Origin: JANLVJ01 sp031363945
GTDB lineage: Bacteria; Bacteroidota; Bacteroidia; Sphingobacteriales; Sphingobacteriaceae
Direction: 5' to 3'
Length of the DNA stretch: 64,000 nucleotides
Assembly (NCBI GenBank): GCA_031363945.1
Contig: JANLVJ010000033.1
Span: 142,075 to 206,074 of the forward strand
The notes under the pieces are model-generated. The model was not told the DNA's origin, did not search any database, and saw only the letters and a program-made list of their open reading frames with translations. The position numbers and the translations under genes were made by a program. Position 1 is the first letter of the stretch. Each line of letters opens with the position of its first letter. Of this stretch, positions 35,944 through 44,943 are shown piece after piece.

Positions 35944-37327
35944 AAACTATATTTTCTACATGCTGTGTATGAGGGAACATATCTACAGGCTGGATGCTTA
36001 TGATTTCATATACCGAATCGAGAAGTTGCATATCACGGGCCTGAGTGGCTGCATTGCAACTTACATAGATTAATTTTTCAGCAGCAATGTTTCTTAATGC
36101 TTCAACAACATCAGCATGCATACCGGCTCTTGGCGGATCGGTTATGATAACATCAGGCCGGCCATGTTCCCGTATAAAAGCAGGTGATAAAAGATCTTTA
36201 ATATCACCTGCAAAGAAATCAGTATTGTTAATATTATTGAGTTTAGAATTTTCAAAGGCATCCTTGACTGCATCCTCAACGTATTCAATTCCTATTACTT
36301 TTTTTGCCTTGGCCGCAATGAAATTAGCAATTGTACCCGTGCCTGTATATAAATCGTAAACGAGTTCATCACCTTGCAAATCAGCATAGTTACGTACCTT
36401 TTTATATAAATTATACGCCTGGTTTGAATTTGTCTGGTAAAAAGATTTCGCGCTGATTTTGAATTTCAGTTCTTCCATCTGCTCAAAAATATGATCGCGA
36501 CCACTGTATAAGATTACGTCCTGATCATATATTGTATCATTCTTCTTGGTATTGATAATATATTGCAAAGAAGAAATTGATGGAAACTGTGTTTTGACGT
36601 ATTCAAGCATGTTTATGATTTGTGCAGGTTCGTCACGGGCAAATACAACAATCACCATCAGTTCTGACGGCGAGGCCAGCCTGATGATGAGATTTCTCAG
36701 AAAGCCTTTCTGGCTAATTAAATTGAAAAAATCTAGGTTCTGGGTAATAGCATATTCACGTACCGTGTTTCTTATCTGATTTGAAGGATCAGACTGTAAG
36801 AAACAGGTCTCAATATCAAGAATTTTATCGAACCTGCCAGGAATATGAAACCCCAGTCCGGGTTCGGTCACTTGCAGCCCGGATTCTACTTCTTCAAGAC
36901 TCAGCCAGCGTTTATGTGAGAAGGTATATTCAAGCTTATTGCGGTAAAATACCTGTTCTATAGATGCCAAAATTGGCTGCATACTTGAAATATCAAGTTT
37001 ACCAAGTCTCTCCAGTGAGTCCTTTACCTGTTTTGCCTTAAACATCAGTTGGGATTCATACGATAGATGCTGCCATTTACAACCTCCACATATGCCAAAA
37101 TGCGGGCAAAATGGAGCAGACCGATGATCAGAATAGGTTTTGAAAGCAGCAATACTTCCTTCCAGTACTGATTTCTTCTTTCTGCGTAATTGTACGTCCA
37201 CAATATCACCCGGTACAGTCTTTTCAACAAAAACAACCTGTCCGTCTGATTTGCCTAATCCTTTTCCATCTTCTGTGATATCAATAATCAGAACATCTTT
37301 TAAAATTCCCTCAATTCTTTTTGACAT
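35918..37327 (-). CDS. rlmD: 23S rRNA (uracil-C5)-methyltransferase RlmD-like
   Basis: The 469-residue protein has an N-terminal TRAM domain (about 1-65), the Fe-S cysteine cluster CPHFGICGGCKWQ (near residue 74), a Rossmann methyltransferase domain with DLYTGTGTIANF (near 322) and the catalytic Cys in YVSCNAATQARD (near 428). RlmD methylates U1939 (E. coli number) of 23S rRNA; the related RlmCD handles two sites, and the two are hard to tell apart in Bacteroidota. It follows the TetR gene by 10 bp. Confidence 0.88.
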   Translation of the reverse strand: MSKRIEGILKDVLIIDITEDGKGLGKSDGQVVFVEKTVPGDIVDVQLRRKKKSVLEGSIAAFKTYSDHRSAPFCPHFGICGGCKWQHLSYESQLMFKAKQVKDSLERLGKLDISSMQPILASIEQVFYRNKLEYTFSHKRWLSLEEVESGLQVTEPGLGFHIPGRFDKILDIETCFLQSDPSNQIRNTVREYAITQNLDFFNLISQKGFLRNLIIRLASPSELMVIVVFARDEPAQIINMLEYVKTQFPSISSLQYIINTKKNDTIYDQDVILYSGRDHIFEQMEELKFKISAKSFYQTNSNQAYNLYKKVRNYADLQGDELVYDLYTGTGTIANFIAAKAKKVIGIEYVEDAVKDAFENSKLNNINNTDFFAGDIKDLLSPAFIREHGRPDVIITDPPRAGMHADVVEALRNIAAEKLIYVSCNAATQARDMQLLDSVYEIISIQPVDMFPHTQHVENIVYARRRKRK

Positions 37328-37337
37328 GTTTTTTTGG

Positions 37338-37916
37338 TTAACTAAGGGCCCCTTTTATGAGGTAGGGGAGTATCTCTTTTCTGAAACTGATAAAGTTTTT
37401 CTTTACATCGGCCACACTAACAGAAGTGAAGGCAAATGAAAAAACGATACTTTTACTTGCTTTGATCAAAAATCTCAGCCTTTTGGCATAGTCGGCATCA
37501 TTCTGGGCATTTTTAATCTGACTAAAGGCTTCAAACAGAAGTTCCTCAAGTTCATTTGAAAATTTCTTTAGAAATTCCTGAGCTCCTGAAGATTCCCTGA
37601 TAAAATCCCAACCTATAAATTCATTGCAGGCAGTAAAAGATATTCTACTGGTTCTCAAAATTAACTGGGCAAACTGAATTTTTTCATCTTCTTCAGGTTG
37701 AAATGCGACTACTAGTTCTTTGACACTTTTTTCAAGGTAATCAAGAAGAATACTGTGCAAGATTAGCTCTTTACTGTCGTAGTATTTATAAATGGTGGCT
37801 TTAGCAATTTTTGCCTTATGAGCGATTTCATTTACACTGGTCTTATTATAACCATAGCGCCGAAAGAGGTCACGTGAAGCTTTTTTTATGCTGTCAATGA
37901 TTTTTTCACTGTCCAT
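37338..37916 (-). CDS. TetR-family transcriptional regulator
   Basis: The 192-residue protein has an N-terminal TetR helix-turn-helix (DLFRRYGYNKTSVNEIAHKA, then AKATIYKYYDSKELI) at about 14-60, and a helical C-terminal ligand-binding region. The ligand is unknown. It lies between pheS (5 bp upstream) and rlmD (10 bp downstream), so it is co-transcribed with them and may not control its neighbours. The Bacteroidota fatty-acid-type TetRs have similar length. Confidence 0.88.
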   Translation of the reverse strand: MDSEKIIDSIKKASRDLFRRYGYNKTSVNEIAHKAKIAKATIYKYYDSKELILHSILLDYLEKSVKELVVAFQPEEDEKIQFAQLILRTSRISFTACNEFIGWDFIRESSGAQEFLKKFSNELEELLFEAFSQIKNAQNDADYAKRLRFLIKASKSIVFSFAFTSVSVADVKKNFISFRKEILPYLIKGALS

Positions 37917-37921
37917 AAACC

Positions 37922-38959
37922 TTAGATGACCGTATTAAACTGGCTCAAAAAGCGCTGATCATTTTCAAAAAAGAGGCGGATATCCCCTGTTTTATACTTA
38001 TTCAGGGCCATTCTATCTATACCCATCCCAAACGCAAAGCCTGAATATTCTTCTGGGTCGATACCGCAATTTTTCAACACATCGGGATCAATCATACCAC
38101 AACCGAGTATCTCGACCCAGCCACTGTATTTACAAATATTACAGCCCGGGCCTCCACAATTGCTGCAGGTAATATCAAGTTCTGCAGAGGGTTCTGTAAA
38201 AGGAAAATAAGAAGGCCTGAATCTGATTTCAGTACCCGCCCCAAACATTTCCAGTACAAAATAGAAGAGTGTTTGCTTGAGGTCAGCAAAGGATACATTC
38301 TTATCAACATATAGCCCCTCTACCTGGTGAAAAAAGCAGTTTGATCTGGCAGAAACTGCTTCATTGCGAAAAACGCGACCTGGCATGATAACTCTGAAAG
38401 GTGCCTTGCCATGTTCCATTAGTCTGATCTGAACAGATGAGGTATGAGTTCTCAGTGCAATATCATTACCATTACCTGATTCATCTTTTTCAATGAAAAA
38501 AGTATCCTGCATATCACGGGCCGGATGTTCTGGTGGAAAATTCAAAGCTGAAAAATTATGCCAGTCATCTTCAATTTCAGGGCCTTCAGCTATAGTAAAG
38601 CCGATACGCGAGAAGATTTCAATAATTTTATTTCGCAAAATTGAAATAGGATGTCTTGACCCAACAGGCTGGGGAAACCCCGGTAGGCTTGTATCAATCT
38701 TTTTGCCGGCATTTACGCCTACCGGAACCATCAGCGTTTTAGATTCGCTATATGAATTTTCAGCGAGTTGTTTCAGCTCATTGAGTTCTTTGCCTAGTTC
38801 TTTTCTGACTGATGGATCACTTTGCTTAAACTCATCAAACAAGACAGCCAGAATTCCTTTTTTACCGAGAAACCTGATCCTGAATTGCTCAAGATCTTCT
38901 TCAGTCATAAATATGGTATTTCTAACCTCTTGTTTAAATTGAACTATTTGCTGTTTCAT
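37922..38959 (-). CDS. pheS: Phenylalanyl-tRNA synthetase alpha subunit
   Basis: The 345-residue protein has the class II motifs: motif 2-like FRNEAVSARSNCFFHQVEG (near residue 200) and motif 3 GFAFGMGIDRMALNKY (near 315), plus an N-terminal coiled coil. It charges tRNA-Phe with the beta subunit. PheT is not adjacent; the next gene is a TetR regulator. The start is the ATG at 38959, 42 bp after kbl. Confidence 0.95.
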   Translation of the reverse strand: MKQQIVQFKQEVRNTIFMTEEDLEQFRIRFLGKKGILAVLFDEFKQSDPSVRKELGKELNELKQLAENSYSESKTLMVPVGVNAGKKIDTSLPGFPQPVGSRHPISILRNKIIEIFSRIGFTIAEGPEIEDDWHNFSALNFPPEHPARDMQDTFFIEKDESGNGNDIALRTHTSSVQIRLMEHGKAPFRVIMPGRVFRNEAVSARSNCFFHQVEGLYVDKNVSFADLKQTLFYFVLEMFGAGTEIRFRPSYFPFTEPSAELDITCSNCGGPGCNICKYSGWVEILGCGMIDPDVLKNCGIDPEEYSGFAFGMGIDRMALNKYKTGDIRLFFENDQRFLSQFNTVI

Positions 38960-39001
38960 GTATCTTTTTAATTGGAAATCATGCCATTTTCAACAGGTTA
39001 A

Positions 39002-40189
39002 TTAGATTACACCCAGTTCTTTTCCAACTTTTATAAAGGCATCGACTGCTTTTTTTAAGTGGTGCTGTTCATGGGCGGCAGAAATCTGAACCCGTATCCT
39101 GGCCTTGCCTTTAGCAACTACCGGATAAAAGAATCCAATTACATAAATACCTTCATCAAGCAGGCGGGAGGCAAATTCCTGAGCTAGTTTTGCTTCATAA
39201 AGCATAATGGGTACAATAGGATGAATGCCTGGTTTGATGTCAAAACCTGCTGCTGTCATTTCTGATCTGAAGTAGGCCGTATTTTTTTCAAGTTTATCAC
39301 GCAGTTCAGTACTTTCAGACAAGTGGTCTAAGACTGCAATTGTTGCTCCTGTTATCGCCGGAGCAAGGGTATTTGAAAATAGGTAAGGTCTTGATCGTTG
39401 CCTCAATAAATCGATGATCTCTTTTCTTCCACTGGTAAAACCACCTGATGCCCCGCCCAGTGCCTTGCCCAGTGTACCTGTGATGATATCAATTTTACCC
39501 ATAACACCCATTAGTTCATGAGTGCCGCGTCCGGTTTTACCCAGAAAACCAGTACAGTGAGATTCGTCTATCATGACAAGGGCATTGTATTTTTCGGCCA
39601 GCTCACAGATTAAATCAAGCTGTGCAATGGTTCCATCCATCGAGAAACTTCCATCTGTAACTATAATCCGATATCTGTGATGAGCTGATGCCTTTAAGAT
39701 TTCTTCCAGATCAGCCATATCATTATGTTTAAAACGCAGTCGCGCCGATTTACACAACCGAATGCCATCAATGATCGAGGCATGGTTTAGTTCATCAGAA
39801 ATAATGGCATCTTCTGCATTGAACAGAGGTTCAAATACTCCGCCGTTGGCGTCAAAAGCAGCAGCATAAAGAATTGTATCTTCCGTGCCTAAAAAATCTG
39901 AGAGCTTCTTTTCAAGTGTTTTATGAATATCCTGAGTGCCACAAATGAAGCGCACGCTCGATAAACCGAACCCATGTGTGTCAAGCGCTTTTTTTGCAGC
40001 CTCAATTACTATCGGATCTGATGACAGACCCAGGTAATTATTTGCACAAAAATTTATAACCTCACTTCCACTTTCAACTCTTATATCTGCACCCTGAGGT
40101 GTTGTAATGATCCGTTCTTTTTTATAAAGACCTGCTTCTTTAATACTGGCAAGTTCCTGTTCCAAAATGGTTTTAAGCGTTCCGTACAT
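39002..40189 (-). CDS. kbl: Glycine C-acetyltransferase (2-amino-3-ketobutyrate CoA ligase)
   Basis: The 395-residue PLP enzyme has the alpha-oxoamine synthase pattern with PLP lysine in TGTLGKALGGASGG (near residue 243). It splits 2-amino-3-oxobutyrate with CoA to glycine and acetyl-CoA. The threonine dehydrogenase that supplies the substrate is encoded 1.6 kb away (41814-42773) on the same strand, so the two make the threonine-to-glycine pathway. A TATATTTG box at 40209-40216 suggests a start of transcription near 40202. Confidence 0.94.
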   Translation of the reverse strand: MYGTLKTILEQELASIKEAGLYKKERIITTPQGADIRVESGSEVINFCANNYLGLSSDPIVIEAAKKALDTHGFGLSSVRFICGTQDIHKTLEKKLSDFLGTEDTILYAAAFDANGGVFEPLFNAEDAIISDELNHASIIDGIRLCKSARLRFKHNDMADLEEILKASAHHRYRIIVTDGSFSMDGTIAQLDLICELAEKYNALVMIDESHCTGFLGKTGRGTHELMGVMGKIDIITGTLGKALGGASGGFTSGRKEIIDLLRQRSRPYLFSNTLAPAITGATIAVLDHLSESTELRDKLEKNTAYFRSEMTAAGFDIKPGIHPIVPIMLYEAKLAQEFASRLLDEGIYVIGFFYPVVAKGKARIRVQISAAHEQHHLKKAVDAFIKVGKELGVI

Positions 40190-40208
40190 AATTGACTAAA
40201 TTAAAATG

Positions 40209-40216
40209 CAAATATA
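40209..40216 (-). promoter_or_regulatory. Probable -7 box for kbl
   Basis: TATATTTG on the minus strand, followed by C, matches TAnnTTTG and sits 20 nt before the kbl ATG. No TTG at the expected -33. Confidence 0.45.
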
Positions 40217-40449
40217 ACGTTTTGACGGCAGAAGATGTTCGAACTGGGTTGGTAAACCCGGATGTCTGTTTTTGCCTGCATTGACTTCTATGCATTATAA
40301 GAAGAGAAAGGTAAGAACCAGGCAGATGCAGGTAAATTACCTTTTGTCAATGAGAAAAAAATGGTGGGTGTACAACTTGTAAAAGTATATAAAGTTTTAA
40401 AAACAAGTAATTTTGTATATTTGTTACTTTGAAACCTTTTCATGCTGGT

Positions 40450-41433
40450 ATGGAACCCTTTAAATATCGTACGCTGCTCTATTATTGCTATACAAAAATT
40501 AAGGATCCTGAGAGCTTCGCCGTCACTCATTTTAAATTTTGTAAAAAATTAGGTCTAAAGGGGCGTATAATTGTAGCTACAGAAGGCCTAAATGGTACGG
40601 TGTCGGGCTTGACCAGCGACTGTGAAGAATATATGTCGGTCTTAAGTGAAAGATCAGAGTTTGCCGAAATCGATTTCAAAATTGATCAGGTTGAATCACC
40701 TTCTTTTTTCAGGATGTATTGTCGCTATAAACCTGAGATCGTTCATCTGGGTATTGCAAATTCTATCGGTATTGATCCAAATACTGTAACAGGCAAACAT
40801 CTTGACCCTGCCGAATTTATTCAATTTAAAAACAGAGATGACGTAGTTATTCTCGATGTTCGTTCAAACTATGAACATGAACTCGGGCACTTTAAGAATT
40901 CAGTCAGACTTGATATAGATAATTTTCGTGATTTCCCTTCCAGGATTAATGAACTGGCCCAGTATAAAGACAAGACCATTGTTACCTATTGTACAGGAGG
41001 AATCAAATGCGAAAAAGCATCAGCTTTATTATTGCATGAAGGATTCTCTGATGTGTACCAGTTAAAAGGTGGCATTATCAGGTATGGTAAAGAAACCGGG
41101 GGCGAAGATTTTGATGGTAAATGCTATGTTTTTGATAACCGTCTCGCTGTAGATGTTAACAACATTAATCCTACCATTATTTCTACCTGTAAAACTTGCA
41201 ATAAAGTTAGCCCGAGAATGATTAATTGTGCTAATCCCAAGTGTAACCAACATTTTTTGCAGTGTGAATCCTGTGGAGAGATTACAGATGGCTGTTGCTG
41301 TGATAGCTGTAAAAATCATCCCCTGAAAAGACCTTATGACGGAACTGGTTTTTATGTACGGATTCTTCATTCTGGTCTGGCCATAAAAAAGTCTGATCAG
41401 ATTACTGATCAGACGAATCTTAAAGCTGTTTAA
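40450..41433 (+). CDS. trhO: tRNA uridine 5-hydroxylation protein TrhO (rhodanese-like)
   Basis: From the ATG at 40450 the protein is 327 residues. It has an N-terminal ferredoxin-like domain, a rhodanese domain with active-site CTGGIKCEKASALL (near residue 183) and a C-terminal cysteine-rich zinc-binding-like part with CxxC pairs (about 245-300). TrhO makes 5-hydroxyuridine at the wobble base of some tRNAs. A longer frame begins at TTG 40429 but the ATG fits the family start. Its last codons form a 10-bp stem that serves as a leftward terminator (41385-41414). Confidence 0.9.
   Translation: MEPFKYRTLLYYCYTKIKDPESFAVTHFKFCKKLGLKGRIIVATEGLNGTVSGLTSDCEEYMSVLSERSEFAEIDFKIDQVESPSFFRMYCRYKPEIVHLGIANSIGIDPNTVTGKHLDPAEFIQFKNRDDVVILDVRSNYEHELGHFKNSVRLDIDNFRDFPSRINELAQYKDKTIVTYCTGGIKCEKASALLLHEGFSDVYQLKGGIIRYGKETGGEDFDGKCYVFDNRLAVDVNNINPTIISTCKTCNKVSPRMINCANPKCNQHFLQCESCGEITDGCCCDSCKNHPLKRPYDGTGFYVRILHSGLAIKKSDQITDQTNLKAV
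41385..41414 (-). terminator. Leftward intrinsic terminator inside the trhO 3' coding end
   Basis: GTCTGATCAG (41391-41400) and CTGATCAGAC (41405-41414) form a perfect 10-bp stem with a 4-nt loop. On the minus strand the stem is followed directly by six T (41385-41390). It would end transcripts of the CDGSH/tdh genes. On the plus strand it encodes the last residues of TrhO. Confidence 0.75.
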
Positions 41434-41520
41434 TATTGACGTTTTTCTGGCTTGAGACGTAGGTATTTCAATTAATATTGATGTCTTTATGAATCAGAAC
41501 CGGCGGCTTTCTAAATCAAA

Positions 41521-41748
41521 TTAAACGACCTTTTTTGGAGGCAAATCAAATGCCTGAGCTTCATGTTCAAAATGATTATTATGTGAGCCATCGCAGAATG
41601 GTTTATTTTTGGACAAGCCACAACGGCAAATTCCAATAACTGTACGACCTTGTAGGCCATACGCCTTTCCTTCACGGTCTACTATTTCAAAATCGCCTTC
41701 AATTTTTAGCGAGCCGTTATTATTTACAATTATTTTGGTGGAAGGCAT
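41521..41748 (-). CDS. CDGSH iron-sulfur domain protein
   Basis: The 75-residue protein has the canonical CRCGLSKNKPFCDGSH motif (CxCx2[ST]x3PxCDGxH), which binds one labile 2Fe-2S cluster with three Cys and one His. Small single-domain CDGSH proteins are redox or Fe-S carriers of unclear role in bacteria. It lies 65 bp after tdh on the same strand and before the terminator in the end of trhO, so it probably shares the tdh transcript. Confidence 0.9.
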   Translation of the reverse strand: MPSTKIIVNNNGSLKIEGDFEIVDREGKAYGLQGRTVIGICRCGLSKNKPFCDGSHNNHFEHEAQAFDLPPKKVV

Positions 41749-41813
41749 ATTTTCTGTGGTTTTAGCAAAAATAAGAATTAAGCCCAGATCATACCCTACA
41801 ATATTAAATTCTG

Positions 41814-42773
41814 TCAGGCGTGAACAGATTCAGGGTGAGCTGAAAGCTCATGAAGCATAGTTTCAGTAATTTTTTTCAAATCAAAGGCAGGTCTCCATCC
41901 CCAATCATTGGTTGCTTGTGAATCATCAATAGAATCTGGCCATGAATCTGCAATCTGCTGTCTTGAATCTGCTGAATTATACGTTAAAGTAAATTCAGGA
42001 ATATGAGTGTTAATGGAGAGTGCTTCTTCTTCAGGAGTAAAACTGATGCCGGCAACATTATAACTGCTTCTTATCTGGATAGCAGCAACGGGAGCATCCA
42101 TCAAGAGCAAGGTAGCCCTGATGGCGTCTTCCATATAAATCATTGGCAAGCGGCTTCCCCGACTTAGGTAACATTCATATTTTTTTGTAGATATCGCATC
42201 ATGATACATTTGAACCGCATAATCAGTAGTACCTCCACCAGGTGGTGTTTTCCAGCTGATGATGCCAGGATATCGGATGCTTCTTACGTCAAGATTAAAT
42301 TGCTTAAAATAGTATTCACACCAACGCTCACCAGCAAGTTTACTGATACCATAAACAGTTGTAGGGTCCATGATGGTATACTGAGCACTGAGGTCTTTCG
42401 GGGTTGCTGGGCCAAAGACAGCGATTGAGCTTGGCCAAAAGACCTTTTTTACCTGATAGGCTACACAACAATCAAGAATATTAAGCAGGCCGCCCATATT
42501 CAGATCCCATGCTTTTTTTGGGTTTTGCTCACCCACAGCCGAAAGAATAGCCGCCAGATGGTAAACCTGGGTAGGCTTGTATGCTCTAAAAATTTCCTGC
42601 AGGTTTTCTAATTCAGTAATATCTGACTGTATGAACGGCCCCGTATTTTCGATTCCAGAATGCCTAATATCAAGGGCAATAACAGACTTTTGCCCATAAA
42701 TAAGCCGCAATTGTTCAACGAGTTCAGAACCAACCTGCCCATTTGCCCCAGTCACAATTATACATTCATTCAT
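41814..42773 (-). CDS. tdh: L-threonine 3-dehydrogenase, SDR type
   Basis: The 319-residue extended short-chain dehydrogenase has a Rossmann glycine motif VTGANGQVGSEL at the N-terminus and the catalytic Y-x3-K in TVYGISKLAGERWC (near residue 141). The segment NAAG-free DYAVQMYHDAI and the GGGTTDYAV context match the UDP-galactose-epimerase-like threonine dehydrogenases rather than sugar epimerases. It oxidises threonine to 2-amino-3-oxobutyrate for Kbl. The close match in context (kbl at 39002) supports the call. Confidence 0.85.
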   Translation of the reverse strand: MNECIIVTGANGQVGSELVEQLRLIYGQKSVIALDIRHSGIENTGPFIQSDITELENLQEIFRAYKPTQVYHLAAILSAVGEQNPKKAWDLNMGGLLNILDCCVAYQVKKVFWPSSIAVFGPATPKDLSAQYTIMDPTTVYGISKLAGERWCEYYFKQFNLDVRSIRYPGIISWKTPPGGGTTDYAVQMYHDAISTKKYECYLSRGSRLPMIYMEDAIRATLLLMDAPVAAIQIRSSYNVAGISFTPEEEALSINTHIPEFTLTYNSADSRQQIADSWPDSIDDSQATNDWGWRPAFDLKKITETMLHELSAHPESVHA

Positions 42774-43036
42774 AACGGTAAATTTAGCAAGCTAAGTTAG
42801 GGTGTAAATTTAAACAGACCAAACATTATTCTGAGTTTAAGATTTTAAAACTTATAATTCAGAATAAAATTCTAATTAAAGATAAATTATAGCATCAAAA
42901 TTCTGATTGTGAAATCTCTTCAAAATTAAAATAAAGAATACCCACAAAAAAAACTTTTTACTGAATGATAATCAGGCATTAAAAGCCAGAATTTTGGATA
43001 TTTGTATTAATTGTTCACAAATCTAAAGATATAAAA

Positions 43037-44047
43037 ATGAAAGTTGCAGTTGTAGGTTGTACTGGCCTTGTTGGTACGGTAATGCTTAAGATTTTAGCTG
43101 AAAGAGACTTCCCTGTGACAACCCTTATACCAGTTGCCTCAGAGAGAAGTGTTGGTAAGGAAATTGATTTTCAGGGGAAAAAATGGTCTGTTGTTTCCAT
43201 GGAAATGGCAATTGCTATGAATCCTGATATTGCTTTATTCTCAGCGGGTGGTTCAACTTCTTTGACGTATGCGCCAAAGTTTGCTGAAACTGGCACAGTA
43301 GTCATCGACAATTCATCTGCCTGGCGTATGGACCCAACCAAGAAGCTGATCGTACCTGAAGTAAATGTGACAGAGCTAACGGCCTCAGACAAAATAATTG
43401 CCAACCCCAACTGCTCTACCATACAGATGGTTGTTGCCTTAAAACCGCTGCACGATAAATATAAAATCAAAAGAATTGTTGTAAGTACTTATCAGTCAGT
43501 AACGGGTACAGGAGTAAAAGCCGTAACCCAGCTTATGAATGAACGTCAAAACATTGATGGGGAGAAAGCATATCCTTATCCGATCGATATGAACGTTATA
43601 CCTCAAATTGATGTATTTCTTGACAATGGGTACACCAAAGAAGAAATGAAAATGATTCTTGAAACCCAAAAGATTATGGGTGATTCAAGTATACAGGTAA
43701 CGGCAACTACGGTTAGAATTCCTGTGGTTGGCGGGCATTCGGAAGCCGTTAATATAGAATTTGAAAATGATTTTGAGCTCGATCAGGTCAAGGCCATTCT
43801 CAGGGCTGCTCCAGGTATTATTGTTCAAGATGATCTTGATAAACTTATCTACCCTATGCCTATTTATTCACAACATAAAGACGAAGTATTTGTTGGACGT
43901 ATTAGGCGTGACCATTCACAGCCTAAGTCTTTGAATATCTGGGTAGTTTCTGATAATTTGCGTAAGGGAGCGGCAACAAATGCTGTGCAAATTGCAGAAT
44001 ATCTTGTAAAGTCTGGTATAATCAAGGCTGATAAAGTGTTAAACTGA
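43037..44047 (+). CDS. asd: Aspartate-semialdehyde dehydrogenase
   Basis: The 336-residue protein has the N-terminal GCTGLVGTVML nucleotide-binding motif and the catalytic Cys in NPNCSTIQMV (near residue 130), with the distal His in GGHSEAVNIEF (near 235). It makes aspartate semialdehyde for lysine, threonine and methionine synthesis. It is followed 22 bp later by ispH in the same direction. The 263-bp gap upstream contains no convincing promoter box by eye. Confidence 0.95.
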   Translation: MKVAVVGCTGLVGTVMLKILAERDFPVTTLIPVASERSVGKEIDFQGKKWSVVSMEMAIAMNPDIALFSAGGSTSLTYAPKFAETGTVVIDNSSAWRMDPTKKLIVPEVNVTELTASDKIIANPNCSTIQMVVALKPLHDKYKIKRIVVSTYQSVTGTGVKAVTQLMNERQNIDGEKAYPYPIDMNVIPQIDVFLDNGYTKEEMKMILETQKIMGDSSIQVTATTVRIPVVGGHSEAVNIEFENDFELDQVKAILRAAPGIIVQDDLDKLIYPMPIYSQHKDEVFVGRIRRDHSQPKSLNIWVVSDNLRKGAATNAVQIAEYLVKSGIIKADKVLN

Positions 44048-44069
44048 TTGTAATAATAAAAATGAGCCT

Positions 44070-44915
44070 ATGTTAAACCTGGAAGTAAGTATTGATACCG
44101 ACTCTGGCTTTTGTTTTGGGGTAGTTTACGCCATCGATATGGCTGAATCAATTCTTGAAAATCAAGGATATTTATACTGTCTTGGTGATATCGTGCATAA
44201 TGATGAAGAAGTTTCACGCCTGAAAAAGAAAGGTCTGATCATCATCACACATCAGGAAATGGCGGCACTGAAAGATGAAAAGGTGTTGATCAGAGCTCAT
44301 GGTGAAGCTCCAGAAACATATAGGCTTGCCCTTGAAAATAATTTGCAGTTGATGGACGCATCCTGTCCGGTAGTTTTGAAATTACAAAACCGGATTAAGA
44401 ATGCTTTTGATGATAAACAGACCATCCTTATTTACGGTAAACACGGACATGCAGAAGTTATCGGTCTTCAGGGACAAACAGGAGGCAAGGGTATTGTTTT
44501 TCAGGATATCGATGAATTAAATAAACTAGATCTACCTCAAAACGTCACCTTGTTCAGTCAGACAACTAAGAGTACTGAAAAATTCTACGCTATTAAAGAT
44601 GAATTAAGTAAAAGGGGCTATGAGGTAAGAGCAAATGATACTATTTGCCGGCAGGTTAGCAACCGGGACGAAGAGTTAAGAAAATTTGTCGTCAATTTTG
44701 ATTGCATTGTTTTTGTATCTGGAAAAAAGTCATCAAACGGAAAGATCCTTTTTGAAGTTTGCAAACAATATAATACAAATACCATTTTTATTTCAAGTAC
44801 TGCTGAACTTGAACCTTTAAGTTTCAAGCAAGGTGAACGGGTAGGTATTTGTGGCGCTACTTCTACTCCACTTTGGCTTATGCAGGAAGTAAGGGAGCAG
44901 TTGCTTCTTTTTTAA
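44070..44915 (+). CDS. ispH: 4-hydroxy-3-methylbut-2-enyl diphosphate reductase
   Basis: The 281-residue protein has the three cluster cysteines of IspH: GFCFGV (near residue 13), DASCPVV (near 93) and DTICRQVSNRDEEL (near 190). It performs the last step of the MEP pathway, giving IPP and DMAPP, which feed the polyprenyl synthase elsewhere in the window. Length is normal. It lies between asd and hemH in one direction. Confidence 0.95.
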   Translation: MLNLEVSIDTDSGFCFGVVYAIDMAESILENQGYLYCLGDIVHNDEEVSRLKKKGLIIITHQEMAALKDEKVLIRAHGEAPETYRLALENNLQLMDASCPVVLKLQNRIKNAFDDKQTILIYGKHGHAEVIGLQGQTGGKGIVFQDIDELNKLDLPQNVTLFSQTTKSTEKFYAIKDELSKRGYEVRANDTICRQVSNRDEELRKFVVNFDCIVFVSGKKSSNGKILFEVCKQYNTNTIFISSTAELEPLSFKQGERVGICGATSTPLWLMQEVREQLLLF

Positions 44916-44943
44916 ATCTGATAACTGATTCTCTACACACTAA

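Noticed and set aside
41814..42773. Sugar-nucleotide epimerase as identity of the SDR gene
   Set aside because: Nearby kbl and the sequence pattern fit the SDR-type threonine dehydrogenase better.
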